Positions 22,677 to 32,196 are shown, counted from the first letter of the stretch. The stretch: DNA of 64,000 bases from JAHQVI01 sp963749875 (GCA_963749875.1 CAVVOX010000003.1:496001-560000), one strand, 5' to 3'. Notes: generated from the letters alone by a model not told the origin. Numbers and translations: made by a program.

Positions 22677-23755
22677 TCGGCGGGCTGCTCAATATTGCGC
22701 AGTCCGGCCTTTTGTTTCTCGATCCCGAACGCGCCCATGAGCTGACCCTGCGTGCGCTCGAACGCGGTATCTATCTCGGGGGCGAGGCTGACGATCCGCG
22801 ATTGCGCCAGACGATCTGGGGCCTCGACTTCCCGAACCCGATCGGCATCGCGGCGGGCTTCGACAAGGATGCGCGTGTCCCGGCGGCGCTTCTGGCGATG
22901 GGATTCGGCTTCACCGAGATCGGCACGGTGACACCCCGGCCCCAGCCCGGCAATCCGCGCCCGCGCGTTTTTCGGCTGATCCGCGAGCGCGGCACGATCA
23001 ACCGGCTGGGCTTCAATAGCGGCGGCTACGACGCGGCCCGCGCGCGGCTTGAGCATCGGCCGGCCGGCGTCGTCGGCGTCAATATCGGTGCGAATAAGGA
23101 CAGTGCCGATCCGGTCGGGGACTACGTCGCGGGCCTGCATGTCTTCTACGATGTCGCCGACTATTTCACCGTCAACATCTCCTCGCCCAATACGCCTGGT
23201 CTTCGCGATCTCCAGGCGCCGGACCGGCTGAACCATCTGCTGAGCCGTTTGATGAGTGAGCGCGCGGCGTTTGGGCGCGCGGGCAAGCCGTCTCGTCCCA
23301 TTCTCGTGAAGCTCGCGCCGGACATTCATGATGAGGACCTGCCGCCGATCGTGGCCTGCCTTCTCTCGAACAGTGCCGACGGCGTCATTCTGACCAATAC
23401 GACAATTGCGCGCGATGGCGTCCGGAGATCCGCTTATCGGGATGAGGCGGGCGGGCTGTCGGGCCGGCCGCTGTTCCGACGCGCGACGCGGATGCTGGCC
23501 AGGGTCTCGCTGCTGATCGAGGGGAGGGTGCCGCTGATCGGTGTCGGCGGCATCGACTCCGGCGAGACGGCTCTTACGAAAATGCGCGCCGGCGCCTCGC
23601 TGCTTCAGCTCTATACGGGGCTCATCTATGAGGGCATCAGCCTGATCGGCGATATAAAGCGCGCGCTTGTCGAAGAGATGGAGAAGACCGGCGCGGAAAA
23701 TCTGGCGCCGCTCATCGGGACGGATGCGGAGCGCTGGGCGCACGCCGTGCTCTGA
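22673..23755 (+). CDS. pyrD: Dihydroorotate dehydrogenase, quinone-dependent (class 2)
   Basis: PyrD oxidises dihydroorotate to orotate in pyrimidine synthesis, passing electrons from FMN to quinone at the inner membrane. The N-terminal helical extension (LLNIAQSGLLFLDPERAHEL) marks the class 2 enzyme. Motifs include PNPIGIAAGFDKDA, NRLGFNSGG, VNIGANKDS, the catalytic-Ser region ISSPNTPGLR, LVKLAPDI, LTNTT, GVGGIDS and LLQLYTGLIYEG. The 360-aa length is typical. TTG 22673 is the chosen start because it overlaps the previous stop and gives the standard N terminus. Confidence 0.95.
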   Translation: MIGGLLNIAQSGLLFLDPERAHELTLRALERGIYLGGEADDPRLRQTIWGLDFPNPIGIAAGFDKDARVPAALLAMGFGFTEIGTVTPRPQPGNPRPRVFRLIRERGTINRLGFNSGGYDAARARLEHRPAGVVGVNIGANKDSADPVGDYVAGLHVFYDVADYFTVNISSPNTPGLRDLQAPDRLNHLLSRLMSERAAFGRAGKPSRPILVKLAPDIHDEDLPPIVACLLSNSADGVILTNTTIARDGVRRSAYRDEAGGLSGRPLFRRATRMLARVSLLIEGRVPLIGVGGIDSGETALTKMRAGASLLQLYTGLIYEGISLIGDIKRALVEEMEKTGAENLAPLIGTDAERWAHAVL

Positions 23756-23762
23756 CCGCGGC

Positions 23763-25130
23763 TTATCGCGGCGCAGCCTCGAACATCTCCCGTTCAAGAG
23801 CGGGGTAATGGAGGCCGAGCGTCGCCGCGCGGATCTGGAAGAAGATGATGAGCGTCGCCCATAGGCCGTGATTGCCATAGGCGGGCGTCAGGATGGCCCA
23901 GGCGGCCATGAACACGGCGAGGCTGACGATCATCATATTGCGCATGTCGCGTGTCCGGGTCGCCCCGATAAAGATCCCGTCGAGCTGGAAGCAGGCGACG
24001 CCTGCGACGGGGGCGGCAATGGCCCAGGGGAGATAGACCCGCGCCAGCTCCCGTGTCGTCATGTCCGTCGTCATGGCGTCGATGATCGCCCCGCCGGCCG
24101 CCCAATAGAGGAAACTGACGGCGACGCTGACGCCAAGCGCCCAGACGGAGGACAGCCGGACGGCGCGGCGGAAATGCTCCCTGTCGGCCGCTCCGATGGC
24201 CCGGCCCGTGAGCGCTTCGGTCGCAAAGGCGAAGCCGTCGAGCAGATAGGCTGAAATGTTCAGAAACTGGAGCAGGATGGCGTTGGCGGCAAGCACGAGA
24301 TCGCCCGCCTTGGCGGCCTGCGCCGTGAAGAAGGTGAAGGCGAACAGCAGGCAGAGGGTGCGGATCATCAGGTCCGAATTGACAGCGAGCATCCGCTTGA
24401 GGCCGGCCAATTCGAGCGTCTGCTCCCATGAAACGGACGCGCCGCGCTCCCGTAGTTCACGAATGGCGATGACCGCGCCGAGCGATGCGGCTGCGAATTC
24501 CGCAATCACCGTGCTGATCGCAACGCCCGCTACGCCCCAGCCGAGGCCGGAGACGAGCGCGATGCTGAGCAGAACGTTTAGACCGTTGAGCACGATCTGC
24601 AGCAGGAAAGCGATGCGCGTTTTTGCCAGGCCGATAAACCAGCCGAGAAACGCATAATTCGCGAGCGCAAATGGCGCGCTCCAGATGCGGATGGCGAAAT
24701 AGCCTTGCGTTTCCCCTTCGACGGCTGCGGTGCCCTCCAGCAGTTCGATGGCAATCCGGTCGATCGGCATCTGGAGGAGAATGAGGGCCGCCCCGGCAGC
24801 CGCGCTGAGAAGCAGGGCCCGCGCCAGGACGGCGGCGGCGAGCGTCTGATCGCCCGCGCCCTCGGCTTGTGCGCAAAGGCCGGTCGTGCCCATGCGCAGA
24901 AACCCGAAGGCCCAGAAGAGCAGGTTGAAGATCGTGGTGCCGAGCGCGACGGCGCCGATCAGATGGGGCTGGCCGAGCTGTCCGACGACGGCGGTATGGG
25001 TGACGCCGAGAAGCGGCGTCGTGACATTGGAGAGGATGATCGGGAGGCTGATCGCCAGAACCTGGCCGTAGGTCAGCTCCGGATGGTCCGGCCCTTCGGC
25101 AGGTGCGGGCGTCAGCGTCATTTGTCCCAC
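23763..25130 (-). CDS. MATE-family efflux transporter (DinF-type)
   Basis: A 455-aa protein with about 12 hydrophobic helices in two halves. The MATE signature is visible at the start (YGQVLAISLPIILSNVTTPLLGVTHTAVVGQLG) and at GFAFATEALTGRAIGA in the second half, characteristic of the DinF subgroup. It probably exports cationic drugs or metabolites with Na+ or H+. A second ATG lies three codons in. It converges with pyrD (7 nt between stops) and follows the DUF6460 gene by 6 nt, so those two are likely co-transcribed. Confidence 0.9.
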   Translation of the reverse strand: MGQMTLTPAPAEGPDHPELTYGQVLAISLPIILSNVTTPLLGVTHTAVVGQLGQPHLIGAVALGTTIFNLLFWAFGFLRMGTTGLCAQAEGAGDQTLAAAVLARALLLSAAAGAALILLQMPIDRIAIELLEGTAAVEGETQGYFAIRIWSAPFALANYAFLGWFIGLAKTRIAFLLQIVLNGLNVLLSIALVSGLGWGVAGVAISTVIAEFAAASLGAVIAIRELRERGASVSWEQTLELAGLKRMLAVNSDLMIRTLCLLFAFTFFTAQAAKAGDLVLAANAILLQFLNISAYLLDGFAFATEALTGRAIGAADREHFRRAVRLSSVWALGVSVAVSFLYWAAGGAIIDAMTTDMTTRELARVYLPWAIAAPVAGVACFQLDGIFIGATRTRDMRNMMIVSLAVFMAAWAILTPAYGNHGLWATLIIFFQIRAATLGLHYPALEREMFEAAPR

Positions 25131-25136
25131 GGCGGA

Positions 25137-25427
25137 TCAGGGGGGCGAGCCGGAGCCTCCCTTGTCGGTATCGCCGACGATGAATTTGACGAAGCGCAGC
25201 AGCAGCCAGACGGGAATGACGATGACCGCGCCGAGCAGGAAATATTGAAGCGCGGTTTCGACCCAACCGAAGCCGAGTTCGAGGACGGCCTGAATCAGCC
25301 GCGGTATGCTTTCAAGCAGGTCGCGCGGGTCGAAGCCGGCGGCTTTGAGTGCGATGCCCGCTACAATCGAGATGATGATGAGCCGTAAAGTTACGGCCAG
25401 CGGATTGCCGCCAAAAAACCGTTTCAT
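25137..25427 (-). CDS. Small membrane protein, DUF6460-like
   Basis: A 96-aa protein with an N-terminal MKRFFGGNPLAVTLRLIIISIVAGIALKAAGFDP and a second helix FLLGAVIVIPVWLLLRFVKFI. This matches the DUF6460 pattern found in Hyphomicrobiales; function is unknown. ATG 25427 has GGAAG just upstream and gives the conserved N terminus; the longer open frame is not needed. It is located directly upstream of the MATE gene. Confidence 0.75.
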   Translation of the reverse strand: MKRFFGGNPLAVTLRLIIISIVAGIALKAAGFDPRDLLESIPRLIQAVLELGFGWVETALQYFLLGAVIVIPVWLLLRFVKFIVGDTDKGGSGSPP

Positions 25428-25834
25428 GATGCTTCCAGCGCGCTGATCTGACGTGATGCTCTCATCCGCCTTTTTCAAACGAAATGGCGTCCGGGTCAAT
25501 TGCGGGCTGACATGGGGGCTGGCCAGCCGGCGTTCACCTCAAGCCAGGACAAGAAATCGCGTCATACGTAACTTTCCGGACCGCCCTGCCGCCATGAGCC
25601 GCCGCAGGGTTGTATTCCGGTGCGCACGTCCATGGAAATTTGGCACAAAAATGGCAGTTTTAACCGATTTTAACGATATTATTTGCTTTCCCAGAGACTT
25701 TTTCGTAACAGGGCCTCTAGCGAATCAGGCATAGTTTTAACCTATAGTGTTATCACGGCCTGCATGTCAGTCCCTCGCGTTAGTCGCGGGTCGCGCTGCG
25801 GAACAGTTTACGGCAGCCAAAGGGGCACCGATAT
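25428..25834. other. 407-nt intergenic region between divergent genes
   Basis: No supported gene. It holds an AT-rich core (about 25635-25760), likely containing promoters for one or both divergent genes, and a loose inverted repeat CCCTGC...GCAGGG near 25583-25608. AAAGGGG ahead of 25835 is a good ribosome binding site for the next gene. Confidence 0.4.
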
Positions 25835-26569
25835 ATGCACAGCGCAGTTTATCTGCGAACCGTTGATGAGACGTATCTCGACAGCGGCTCTTGTCGAATC
25901 CTACTTTGCGGGAAATCCTTCATCGCCGATCAGACCGGCGGGCTCTATTGGCCTGCGGAGAAGACACTGATCGTTTCGGATCTGCATCTGGAAAGGGGCT
26001 CTTACCTGACGGATGAGGGCGTCGTCCTTCCGCCTTACGACACGTCCTCCGTCTTCGAAAAGCTCGAAGAGGCCCTCGACCGTTATGATCCCCATCGCGT
26101 CATCGCGCTCGGTGACAGCTTTTGCGCCGATGGCGAGGCCCGGCTCTCTGCGCATGACGCCGATTGGCTCTACGACCTGATGGAGGATCGCGACTGGTAC
26201 TGGATCGCCGGGCCGGATCAGACCGTCCCCGAATGCTTCGGCGGCACAGTGCTTCCGCACGTGACGCTCGGCGGGATCAAATTCCGCTATGAGCCCGTGC
26301 GCGCGCCGGTCAGCCATGAGATTGCCGGGCGGATGCACCCGGTCGCGCAGATCTCCGAATATGGCCATGTGATGCGCGGGCGCTGCTATGTCTCGAACGG
26401 CATGCGGCTGATCCTGCCGTCGATGGGCAAATATTCCGCCGGCGCCAATGTGCTCGGCTCGGCCTTCAACTCGCTGCTCGGTCATGAAGGGCTGTTCGTC
26501 TGGTCCATCAATGCGGGGCGTGTGACACAGGTCGCATCGGGCCAGCTTCTGGAAGAAATCGCGGCCTGA
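25835..26569 (+). CDS. PdeM-like metallophosphoesterase with degenerate metal site
   Basis: A 244-aa protein resembling the ligase-associated phosphoesterase PdeM (usually beside Lhr-type helicase and LigD-type genes). It has SDLHLERGSY (the D-x-H motif), VVLPPYDTSSVFEKLEEAL, and RVIALGDSF (the GD motif). The later metal-binding motifs are altered: the usual GNHD is GPDQ, the His before EP is Tyr (FRYEP), and the usual GHxHP is GRMHP. Roughly half of the expected metal ligands are therefore missing, so it may be inactive or have altered chemistry. No helicase or ligase gene is adjacent. It converges on the TIGR02186 gene across a repeat. Confidence 0.8.
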   Translation: MHSAVYLRTVDETYLDSGSCRILLCGKSFIADQTGGLYWPAEKTLIVSDLHLERGSYLTDEGVVLPPYDTSSVFEKLEEALDRYDPHRVIALGDSFCADGEARLSAHDADWLYDLMEDRDWYWIAGPDQTVPECFGGTVLPHVTLGGIKFRYEPVRAPVSHEIAGRMHPVAQISEYGHVMRGRCYVSNGMRLILPSMGKYSAGANVLGSAFNSLLGHEGLFVWSINAGRVTQVASGQLLEEIAA

Positions 26570-26599
26570 TCGCTGCCATGCCGTGGCCTGCGTAGGCGG

Positions 26600-26668
26600 A
26601 GTTGCGCTCGTCTTTTGAAATAGATCAACCCTCGTCCAAGTGATTCCACTTGAACGAGGGTTGATCTA
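26600..26668. repeat. Repeat module A with truncated B, inverted copy
   Basis: In reverse orientation to the full copies: complement of GAGCGCAAC, the AT-rich linker, then a near-perfect 48-nt palindrome of module A (26621-26668) bounded by TAG and CTA. The rest of module B is missing. It abuts module C at 26667. Confidence 0.85.
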
Positions 26669-26771
26669 GAGCGCCGGACCCTTAATCGGAATCGGAAGCG
26701 GCGCTCTAACTGTTTGTTTTGGCATCGGATTGACCCGAAAACCGGTACCCGCTTTTCGGTCCGATGCGCTA
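26667..26771. repeat. 105-nt repeat module C
   Basis: TAGAGCGCCGG...GGCGCTCTAA forms one hairpin. GCATCGGATTGACCCGAAAA and TTTTCGGTCCGATGC form a second. A version occurs at 32826-32931 in the opposite orientation. Similar small palindromes are widespread in Rhizobiales genomes. Its last CTA is the TAG stop of the TIGR02186 gene. Confidence 0.85.
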
Positions 26772-27560
26772 ATTGCGGCCGAAGAGGGTCCATCCGAGGA
26801 ACCCGCTGGCTACCGCAACGGCAACGGACAGCAAGCCGTAACCCCATGGGTGGTCCATTGCGAGCGTGTACAGATAACGCTCGATGCCCGCCTTCTTGAC
26901 CTCAACCAGCGATTTGTCCCAGCTCAGCAGCTTGCCCGAGTGGAACAGGTAGATCTGCGCGGTGTAAGTCCCTTCGAGCACCTGAGCCGGCATCTTGAGC
27001 GTCGCGCGAAAGAGACTTTTGCTTAAGAACACGACTGCGAAGGGCGCCTTGACATACATCCCCTGCCTGTTCTTCAGCCGGATTAGTGCCTTTTCGAATT
27101 TGTCCGGCGGCGTTCGCGTCTCTTTCAGCGGCTGCGGGTTGAATTCAATGTCGAAACGGCGCAGCGTTTCTTCATCGACAATGTCCGTAATCGGCCGGTT
27201 CGAGAGAACCCCATAAAAGCTCGGGACTTTCTCGAACATCCGGGAAGCGCCGTTGATCCACACGCCCGCGAAACGCTGCTTCTGGCGGGTGACGATGGTC
27301 TCCGCCGGGCCGCGGATGACGATAATGATGTCGTAATAACCGGATGCGCTGGTCGCCTGCTTGCTGTTGTCGATCGAGCCGAAAATCACAATCTGGGCGC
27401 CGTTGAAATCGGGCTCGATGGCGATTTCCCGTGCCGAGGTGTCGAGCTCGACGGACTCGTTCTGCGCATGGGCCGGCCCGCCGGCGCCGATCAATATCGC
27501 GGTGAGCAAAGCGGGCAGCGCCAGGCCGAATGCACGTTCCGTGAGAGCCAGCATGCTCAT
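26769..27560 (-). CDS. TIGR02186-family periplasmic/membrane protein
   Basis: A 263-aa protein with an N-terminal signal peptide (cleavage near AHAQN), a large beta-rich periplasmic domain (VIFGSIDNSK, VIRGPAETIVTRQKQRFAGVWING) and a C-terminal membrane helix (GLLSVAVAVASGFLGWTLFGR). This matches the TIGR02186 family, nearly always encoded next to a TSUP permease as here, and suspected to assist it. The TSUP and TIGR02186 genes overlap by 4 nt (ATGA), with this gene second. The stop codon TAG is the edge of repeat module C. Confidence 0.85.
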   Translation of the reverse strand: MSMLALTERAFGLALPALLTAILIGAGGPAHAQNESVELDTSAREIAIEPDFNGAQIVIFGSIDNSKQATSASGYYDIIIVIRGPAETIVTRQKQRFAGVWINGASRMFEKVPSFYGVLSNRPITDIVDEETLRRFDIEFNPQPLKETRTPPDKFEKALIRLKNRQGMYVKAPFAVVFLSKSLFRATLKMPAQVLEGTYTAQIYLFHSGKLLSWDKSLVEVKKAGIERYLYTLAMDHPWGYGLLSVAVAVASGFLGWTLFGRN

Positions 27561-28489
27561 GGTTCTTGCCTTACAATGGGCGTGTCGAGCGTGAAATTAT
27601 CGGGCGGCGTGGTGACCAAGTCTATAACCAGCCGCAGGGCCACGCCAAGAACCAGAAGCGAGAGTAGGGCACGCAGCTGCTCGCCCCGTAATTTCTGGCC
27701 CGCGCTGGCGCCGAATTGGGCTCCGATCACCCCGCCGACCATGAGTATGAATGCGAGCAGCACGTCGACCGCATAGTTCGTGACGGCGTGCAGAATGGTG
27801 GTGAAGCCGGCCACGAATATGATCTGGAACAGCGAGGTGCCGATCACGACTTTCGTCGGCATGCGCAGCAGATAGATCATGGCGGGCACCATGATGAAGC
27901 CACCACCGACGCCGAGTATGCCGGACAGAAGGCCGACGGCGAAGCCGATCATCAAAGGCGGAATCGCGCTGATATAGAGCTTTGAGCGCGTAAAACGCAG
28001 CTTGAAAGGCAGGCCGTGGATCCAATGATGCTGGCCCGGACGCCGGGCGGAGGGCGGCTTGCCGGACCGCCTGATCTGCATCGCCCGGAGGCTTTCGGCC
28101 AGCATCAGTAGGCCGATGCCTCCGAGAAAGAAGATATAGAGCGACGAAATGACGATCCCGACCTGGCCGGTATTCTGAAGAACCTGAACCAGCTGGACGC
28201 CCAATATCGCGCCGACGGCGCCTCCGACAACCAATATGGTACCCATCTTGAAATCGACATTGCCCCGCCGCCATTGGGTGATCGTGCCCGAAACCGAGCT
28301 GGCCACGACCTGATTGGCGCCTGTGGCAACGGCGACCGCTGCCGGAATCCCGGACAGGATGAGAAGCGGCGTGATCAGAAATCCGCCGCCGACGCCGAAC
28401 ATGCCGGAGAGGAACCCAACCGCCGTCCCCATGCCGAAGATGGTGAAGATGTTGACCGAGGTCTCGGCGATCGGCAGATAAATCTGCAT
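27557..28489 (-). CDS. TSUP (TauE/SafE) family permease, likely sulfite/sulfonate exporter
   Basis: A 310-aa protein with about eight hydrophobic helices and two copies of the TSUP signature: GFLSGMFGVGGGFLITPLLI in the first half and GLLSGILGVGGGFIMVPAMIY in the second. The family moves sulfur-containing organic anions or related compounds. Paired with the TIGR02186 gene downstream. A cytoplasmic loop about 30 residues long between the halves (SGKPPSARRPGQHH) is rich in basic residues. The exact substrate is not visible. Confidence 0.9.
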   Translation of the reverse strand: MQIYLPIAETSVNIFTIFGMGTAVGFLSGMFGVGGGFLITPLLILSGIPAAVAVATGANQVVASSVSGTITQWRRGNVDFKMGTILVVGGAVGAILGVQLVQVLQNTGQVGIVISSLYIFFLGGIGLLMLAESLRAMQIRRSGKPPSARRPGQHHWIHGLPFKLRFTRSKLYISAIPPLMIGFAVGLLSGILGVGGGFIMVPAMIYLLRMPTKVVIGTSLFQIIFVAGFTTILHAVTNYAVDVLLAFILMVGGVIGAQFGASAGQKLRGEQLRALLSLLVLGVALRLVIDLVTTPPDNFTLDTPIVRQEP

Positions 28490-28672
28490 TGACGTGCCAT
28501 CCAGTGACCGCTAGCGCGCAAGCTGAAAAGGCGTTCACGGTATGAAACTTAGGCAAATGTGCCAGCGGGTTGGGGCAGATAAAACAAGAGCTGGCCTCGC
28601 CCGTCAATGCACGCGGCCTGCGTGAGGCAATTTATCCGCTATCTCGTGTGCACAGGCGCGCAAATAGGGCGC

Positions 28673-31303
28673 TCAGAGTGCGAACGCCATTTTCGCGACA
28701 AGCGCTTCGGTAAGCTTGCCGGTGCTTGCGCGCCCGATCTTCCGCTCAAAGGCGCGAATGGCGGCAATGGTCCTCGGGCCGAGGATGCCATCGACCGGGC
28801 CCGGCGCAAAGTCCAGCTTCTGCAGGAGCCTCTGCGCTTCCGCCACGATTGTATTCTGCGGCGCGATCCGGGTGGACCAGCTTGCTTTCATAAGCTGAGC
28901 GCCGGTTGTTTTCGGCTTGATCGCCGCTTGGACCCGATGTGGCCGTTCAGCCGGCGGCTCCGGGGCTTTGCTGTTGGCTGCGGCGTCGGTCTCGATTGCG
29001 GTCCAGGCGGTCATTTCCAGATCTTGCCGGCGCAACTCGTCGGCGGACAGTTCCGCGGCCAGCTGATCGCGCTTCTGAGCCGCCTTCTCGTCCCCCTGTT
29101 GCGCGGCAAGCGCAAACCAGCGATAGGCTTGCGCCGGATCTTTGGCGACGCCGAGTCCACGCTCATACAGCACCGCAAGATTATACTGGCTGTCCTTGAG
29201 CCCATGCTCGGCCGCTTTGGTGAACCACTTTGCCGCGGCAAGATAATTCGCCGAGCGCTTATCGCCGATCACGGAAAGGACGGCCAGATTGTGCATGGCT
29301 TTGACATGGCCGGCATCGGCCGCGCGGCGGTACCAGACCATTGCCTTGGCATAATCTTTCGGCGCGCCCTGTCCGAGCTCATAGAGCGTCGCAAGGCGGT
29401 ATTGCGAGGGAACATGGCCCTTTTCCGCCGCGCGGCGGAACCAGCGGGCCGCTTTGGAAAGGCGTTCGGCGACGGGGAGTTTTTGACCGATATTGCGCCC
29501 TTCCAGATAGGTTTCGCCGACCGAGAACTGTGCTTCCGCGTCGCCGGCAATGGCCGCACTGCTGAGATTGTCTCTCGTTGCATCCCCGCCAAGCGATGCC
29601 GGTCCTTTTTGTTCGTCCTCCGGACCGATGCCCGCCGGTGCAACGGGTTCCGCGGCTGCGGCGGCATGGGCGCCCGGCACCGCTTCCATCGCGGCGCCGG
29701 ATGCGGCCGGCATAGACGCACCAATCGTCAGACGGCTTTCGGATTTCGTCAGGGACGGAGCCGGTTCGATGATCTCGGTCCTGACCGATGCGGTGGTGAG
29801 GGGGGCGGTCGGGACCTTTTCAGCGCTACCCTCCGGCTGGACATAGGAAAGCCAGGCGCTCGACAGCGATCCGCCGCTGGCCTTGTCGCGCAGATTCAGA
29901 TAGAGCATTGCGGCGCTGGCGAGAAGTAGGATGATTGCCGCGATGATCAGTCCGATACGGGAGTTATGGCGCTCCTCGGCCGGAAGAAATTCGCCATAGG
30001 GAATATGGTATCGCACCGGCTCGCTCCCTTGCGGATCACGATCCGCCGGAGCATCGGCAAGCCGGGCGGCGCGGCGCGCGGCCGCGATCGTCTTGCCGTC
30101 GCGATCGTCATCGAAAGCGTTGTACTCGCCCTGGCCGGTCCAGCTCTTCTCGGAGCGCGGCGGGTCTTCCCGGTTCTCGAACTCGTCCAGGCGGTCGAGC
30201 CCCTCATCGAGGCAGTTCTGGAGCTGCTTCAGCCGCTCATCGGCCGTCCATGCGAAATGTTTGGATTGTTCTGAAATTTTCGAGACCTCGTCGCTCAGCC
30301 GGATGATGGGCTCGCTTTGATCGAGCACGGCGAGCCGCGGCTCAAGCTTCTCCGCGACCAGATTTGCCGTATTATGCGCAAGATGTGCGCCCGTGCCGCG
30401 GGCGACGATTTCCAGGCCCTTGGCCGTCTCCGCCAGCGCGGCATGGGATTGCGCAACCAGACCGCTCAGCCGGTCCAGGCGCTCCTCGACGCCGTTCATC
30501 CGCGCATCCTGAACGACCGTCCACTGCTTGTTGTCCTCCAAATAGGCCGCCAGCTTCTTCAACCCGGCCTCGACCGCGGCCATGGAGCGGTTGCTGTCGC
30601 GAGCCTCCAGCTTCTCCATGAGCTGATGGAACTGGTTCTCAAGTTTTTCCAGGCGGCGGATCGGAATTTTTTCTGCGAGCTGGTCGATCGAGGCGCGCAT
30701 GGTCGCGAAGCGCTCCTCAAACCATGGGCGGTCGAGAATGGGGGCATTCGGCGCCTTGTGCGCGGTATTCGACCTCGGAGTGCCGCCGGCGTCTTGCGTC
30801 CCTTCCTGAGCGGCGGGGGCGGCCCGGCGCCCCTCGTCCCAGCCATTGCGGCTTTCCTCCGCCTCGACCCTCGACGCGGCTCTTGCTTTTTGCTGGCGCG
30901 ACAAGTCGGCATCGAGATAGGCGGAAAGCTCCCGGAGCCGATCGTTGAGTTTGGCATTTTTTGGCGCGCCAAGCGCGCTTCGCTGAAGCGAACGGCGCGG
31001 CGGGGGCGCCTCGCGGGACGGGCGGCTCTCTTCGCGCGGCGCGGTCCGCGCGTCCGGCCCGGAAAGCGCCTGAAGCCGCTTCTCCAGCTCCCTGAGCGCG
31101 ACATTGCCGAGCTCCCGGTAGCTATGGATCTCGGAGAGATAGCGGCACAGAAGCTCTTCCGCCTTCGGATCATGATGTTTTTGCTGCCCGAACGCGTTGC
31201 CGCCGTCCGGGGGCGATCGATCCCGGCCAAGACCGGCGCCGAGCGGAGCCTCCGAGGAGGAAGAACTGGGGCGCTCAGCGCCGATATTGGCAGATGAAGT
31301 CAT
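28673..31303 (-). CDS. PodJ-like polar localisation protein: coiled coil, one membrane helix, Sel1 repeats, peptidoglycan-binding domain
   Basis: An 876-aa protein. Residues 1-440 are cytoplasmic, charged and mostly coiled coil. One membrane helix lies at about 448-470 (GLIIAAIILLLASAAMLYL). A low-complexity Ala/Pro linker follows, then four Sel1-type repeats at about 594-748 (AARWFRRAAEKGHVPSQYRL, AMVWYRRAADAGHVKAMHNL and others) and a C-terminal peptidoglycan_binding_1 domain at about 811-871 (LLQKLDFAPGPVDGILG). This order matches Caulobacter PodJ, which organises the pole, and related Rhizobiales proteins. The gene stands alone, divergent from yjbQ. Orthology to podJ is inferred from architecture only, so no symbol is given. 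Confidence 0.82.
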   Translation of the reverse strand: MTSSANIGAERPSSSSSEAPLGAGLGRDRSPPDGGNAFGQQKHHDPKAEELLCRYLSEIHSYRELGNVALRELEKRLQALSGPDARTAPREESRPSREAPPPRRSLQRSALGAPKNAKLNDRLRELSAYLDADLSRQQKARAASRVEAEESRNGWDEGRRAAPAAQEGTQDAGGTPRSNTAHKAPNAPILDRPWFEERFATMRASIDQLAEKIPIRRLEKLENQFHQLMEKLEARDSNRSMAAVEAGLKKLAAYLEDNKQWTVVQDARMNGVEERLDRLSGLVAQSHAALAETAKGLEIVARGTGAHLAHNTANLVAEKLEPRLAVLDQSEPIIRLSDEVSKISEQSKHFAWTADERLKQLQNCLDEGLDRLDEFENREDPPRSEKSWTGQGEYNAFDDDRDGKTIAAARRAARLADAPADRDPQGSEPVRYHIPYGEFLPAEERHNSRIGLIIAAIILLLASAAMLYLNLRDKASGGSLSSAWLSYVQPEGSAEKVPTAPLTTASVRTEIIEPAPSLTKSESRLTIGASMPAASGAAMEAVPGAHAAAAAEPVAPAGIGPEDEQKGPASLGGDATRDNLSSAAIAGDAEAQFSVGETYLEGRNIGQKLPVAERLSKAARWFRRAAEKGHVPSQYRLATLYELGQGAPKDYAKAMVWYRRAADAGHVKAMHNLAVLSVIGDKRSANYLAAAKWFTKAAEHGLKDSQYNLAVLYERGLGVAKDPAQAYRWFALAAQQGDEKAAQKRDQLAAELSADELRRQDLEMTAWTAIETDAAANSKAPEPPAERPHRVQAAIKPKTTGAQLMKASWSTRIAPQNTIVAEAQRLLQKLDFAPGPVDGILGPRTIAAIRAFERKIGRASTGKLTEALVAKMAFAL

Positions 31304-31669
31304 GTCACGTTCCGGCTGCGCTCAATCTCAGAGCATTGCGGCTCCTTCCGGCGGCGGAAAGACTTCGGGCGGATTCGAAGTGAGAGCGATCCGACCTGCT
31401 TTCGGGAGCGTAAAAAATTTGACCCGCGGCACCATTCGAACAATTCTTTTCAGACTGTTGCCTGTGCGAGTAAACATTCAGTAAAACATTGCAGTGTCTG
31501 ATAAAAAATCTGTCCCGAAATGAGATTTGGACAACACGGCCTTAAGGTCCAACGGCATCTGCGCGCCGGATAAGCACAGTTTGCGTAACAGGCACCGCTT
31601 GAGTTGCGTCGCCAAGTTTGAAATGCTGTTTGGGAAGGCGACGAAGCGCCGTGAAAAGATGAAAGCCGA
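31304..31669. other. 366-nt intergenic region between divergent genes
   Basis: No supported gene. It should contain the promoters of the PodJ-like gene (leftward) and yjbQ (rightward). An AT-richer stretch lies at about 31405-31530. No convincing hairpin or binding motif was found. Confidence 0.35.
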
Positions 31670-32164
31670 ATGAACGATCACAACCCGCCGCAATCTGCTG
31701 GCTTCCCCTCGGCCGAAAGCCAGGCGGCCTTCGCGCAGGCGAATCATTCATTGCGGGTTTCGACGCGTGCTCAGGGCTTCACCGATATCACGCAAGACGT
31801 GTCGGCCTGGCTCAGCAAGATCGGCGCCGTCAACGGCCTGCTTACGATTTTCATCGCCCATACATCGGCGTCGCTGACCATCCAGGAAAATGCGGATCCC
31901 GATGTCCGATTCGATCTGAAATCAGCGCTCGACAGGCTGGCTCCGGAAAGCGGAGCCTACCGCCATTCGACCGAGGGACCGGACGATATGCCGGCTCATA
32001 TCAAGGCGATGCTGACATCGGTCAGCCTGTCGATACCGGTTTTGGAGGGACGAACCGCGCTCGGCATTTGGCAGGGCATTTATGTCATCGAGCATCGCGC
32101 GCAGCCGCATAAACGCAATGTTGAGTTGCATTTCATCGGAATGCGTCAAACTTCCGCCGTTTAG
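31670..32164 (+). CDS. YjbQ/UPF0047 family protein (secondary thiamine-phosphate synthase-like)
   Basis: A 164-aa protein. Core motifs: GFTDITQDVSAWLSKIG, LTIFIAHTSASLTIQENADPDV, the His-containing YRHSTEGPDDMPAHIKA, and LGIWQGIYVIEHR. The family forms small trimers with a metal-like His cluster; some members show weak thiamine-phosphate synthase activity, but the true role is unresolved. The first 25 residues are a non-conserved extension. It lies about 170 nt upstream of cpdR on the same strand. Confidence 0.9.
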   Translation: MNDHNPPQSAGFPSAESQAAFAQANHSLRVSTRAQGFTDITQDVSAWLSKIGAVNGLLTIFIAHTSASLTIQENADPDVRFDLKSALDRLAPESGAYRHSTEGPDDMPAHIKAMLTSVSLSIPVLEGRTALGIWQGIYVIEHRAQPHKRNVELHFIGMRQTSAV

Positions 32165-32196
32165 GGTGCATAACTTAGGAGTTTAGTGAGGTCTTG

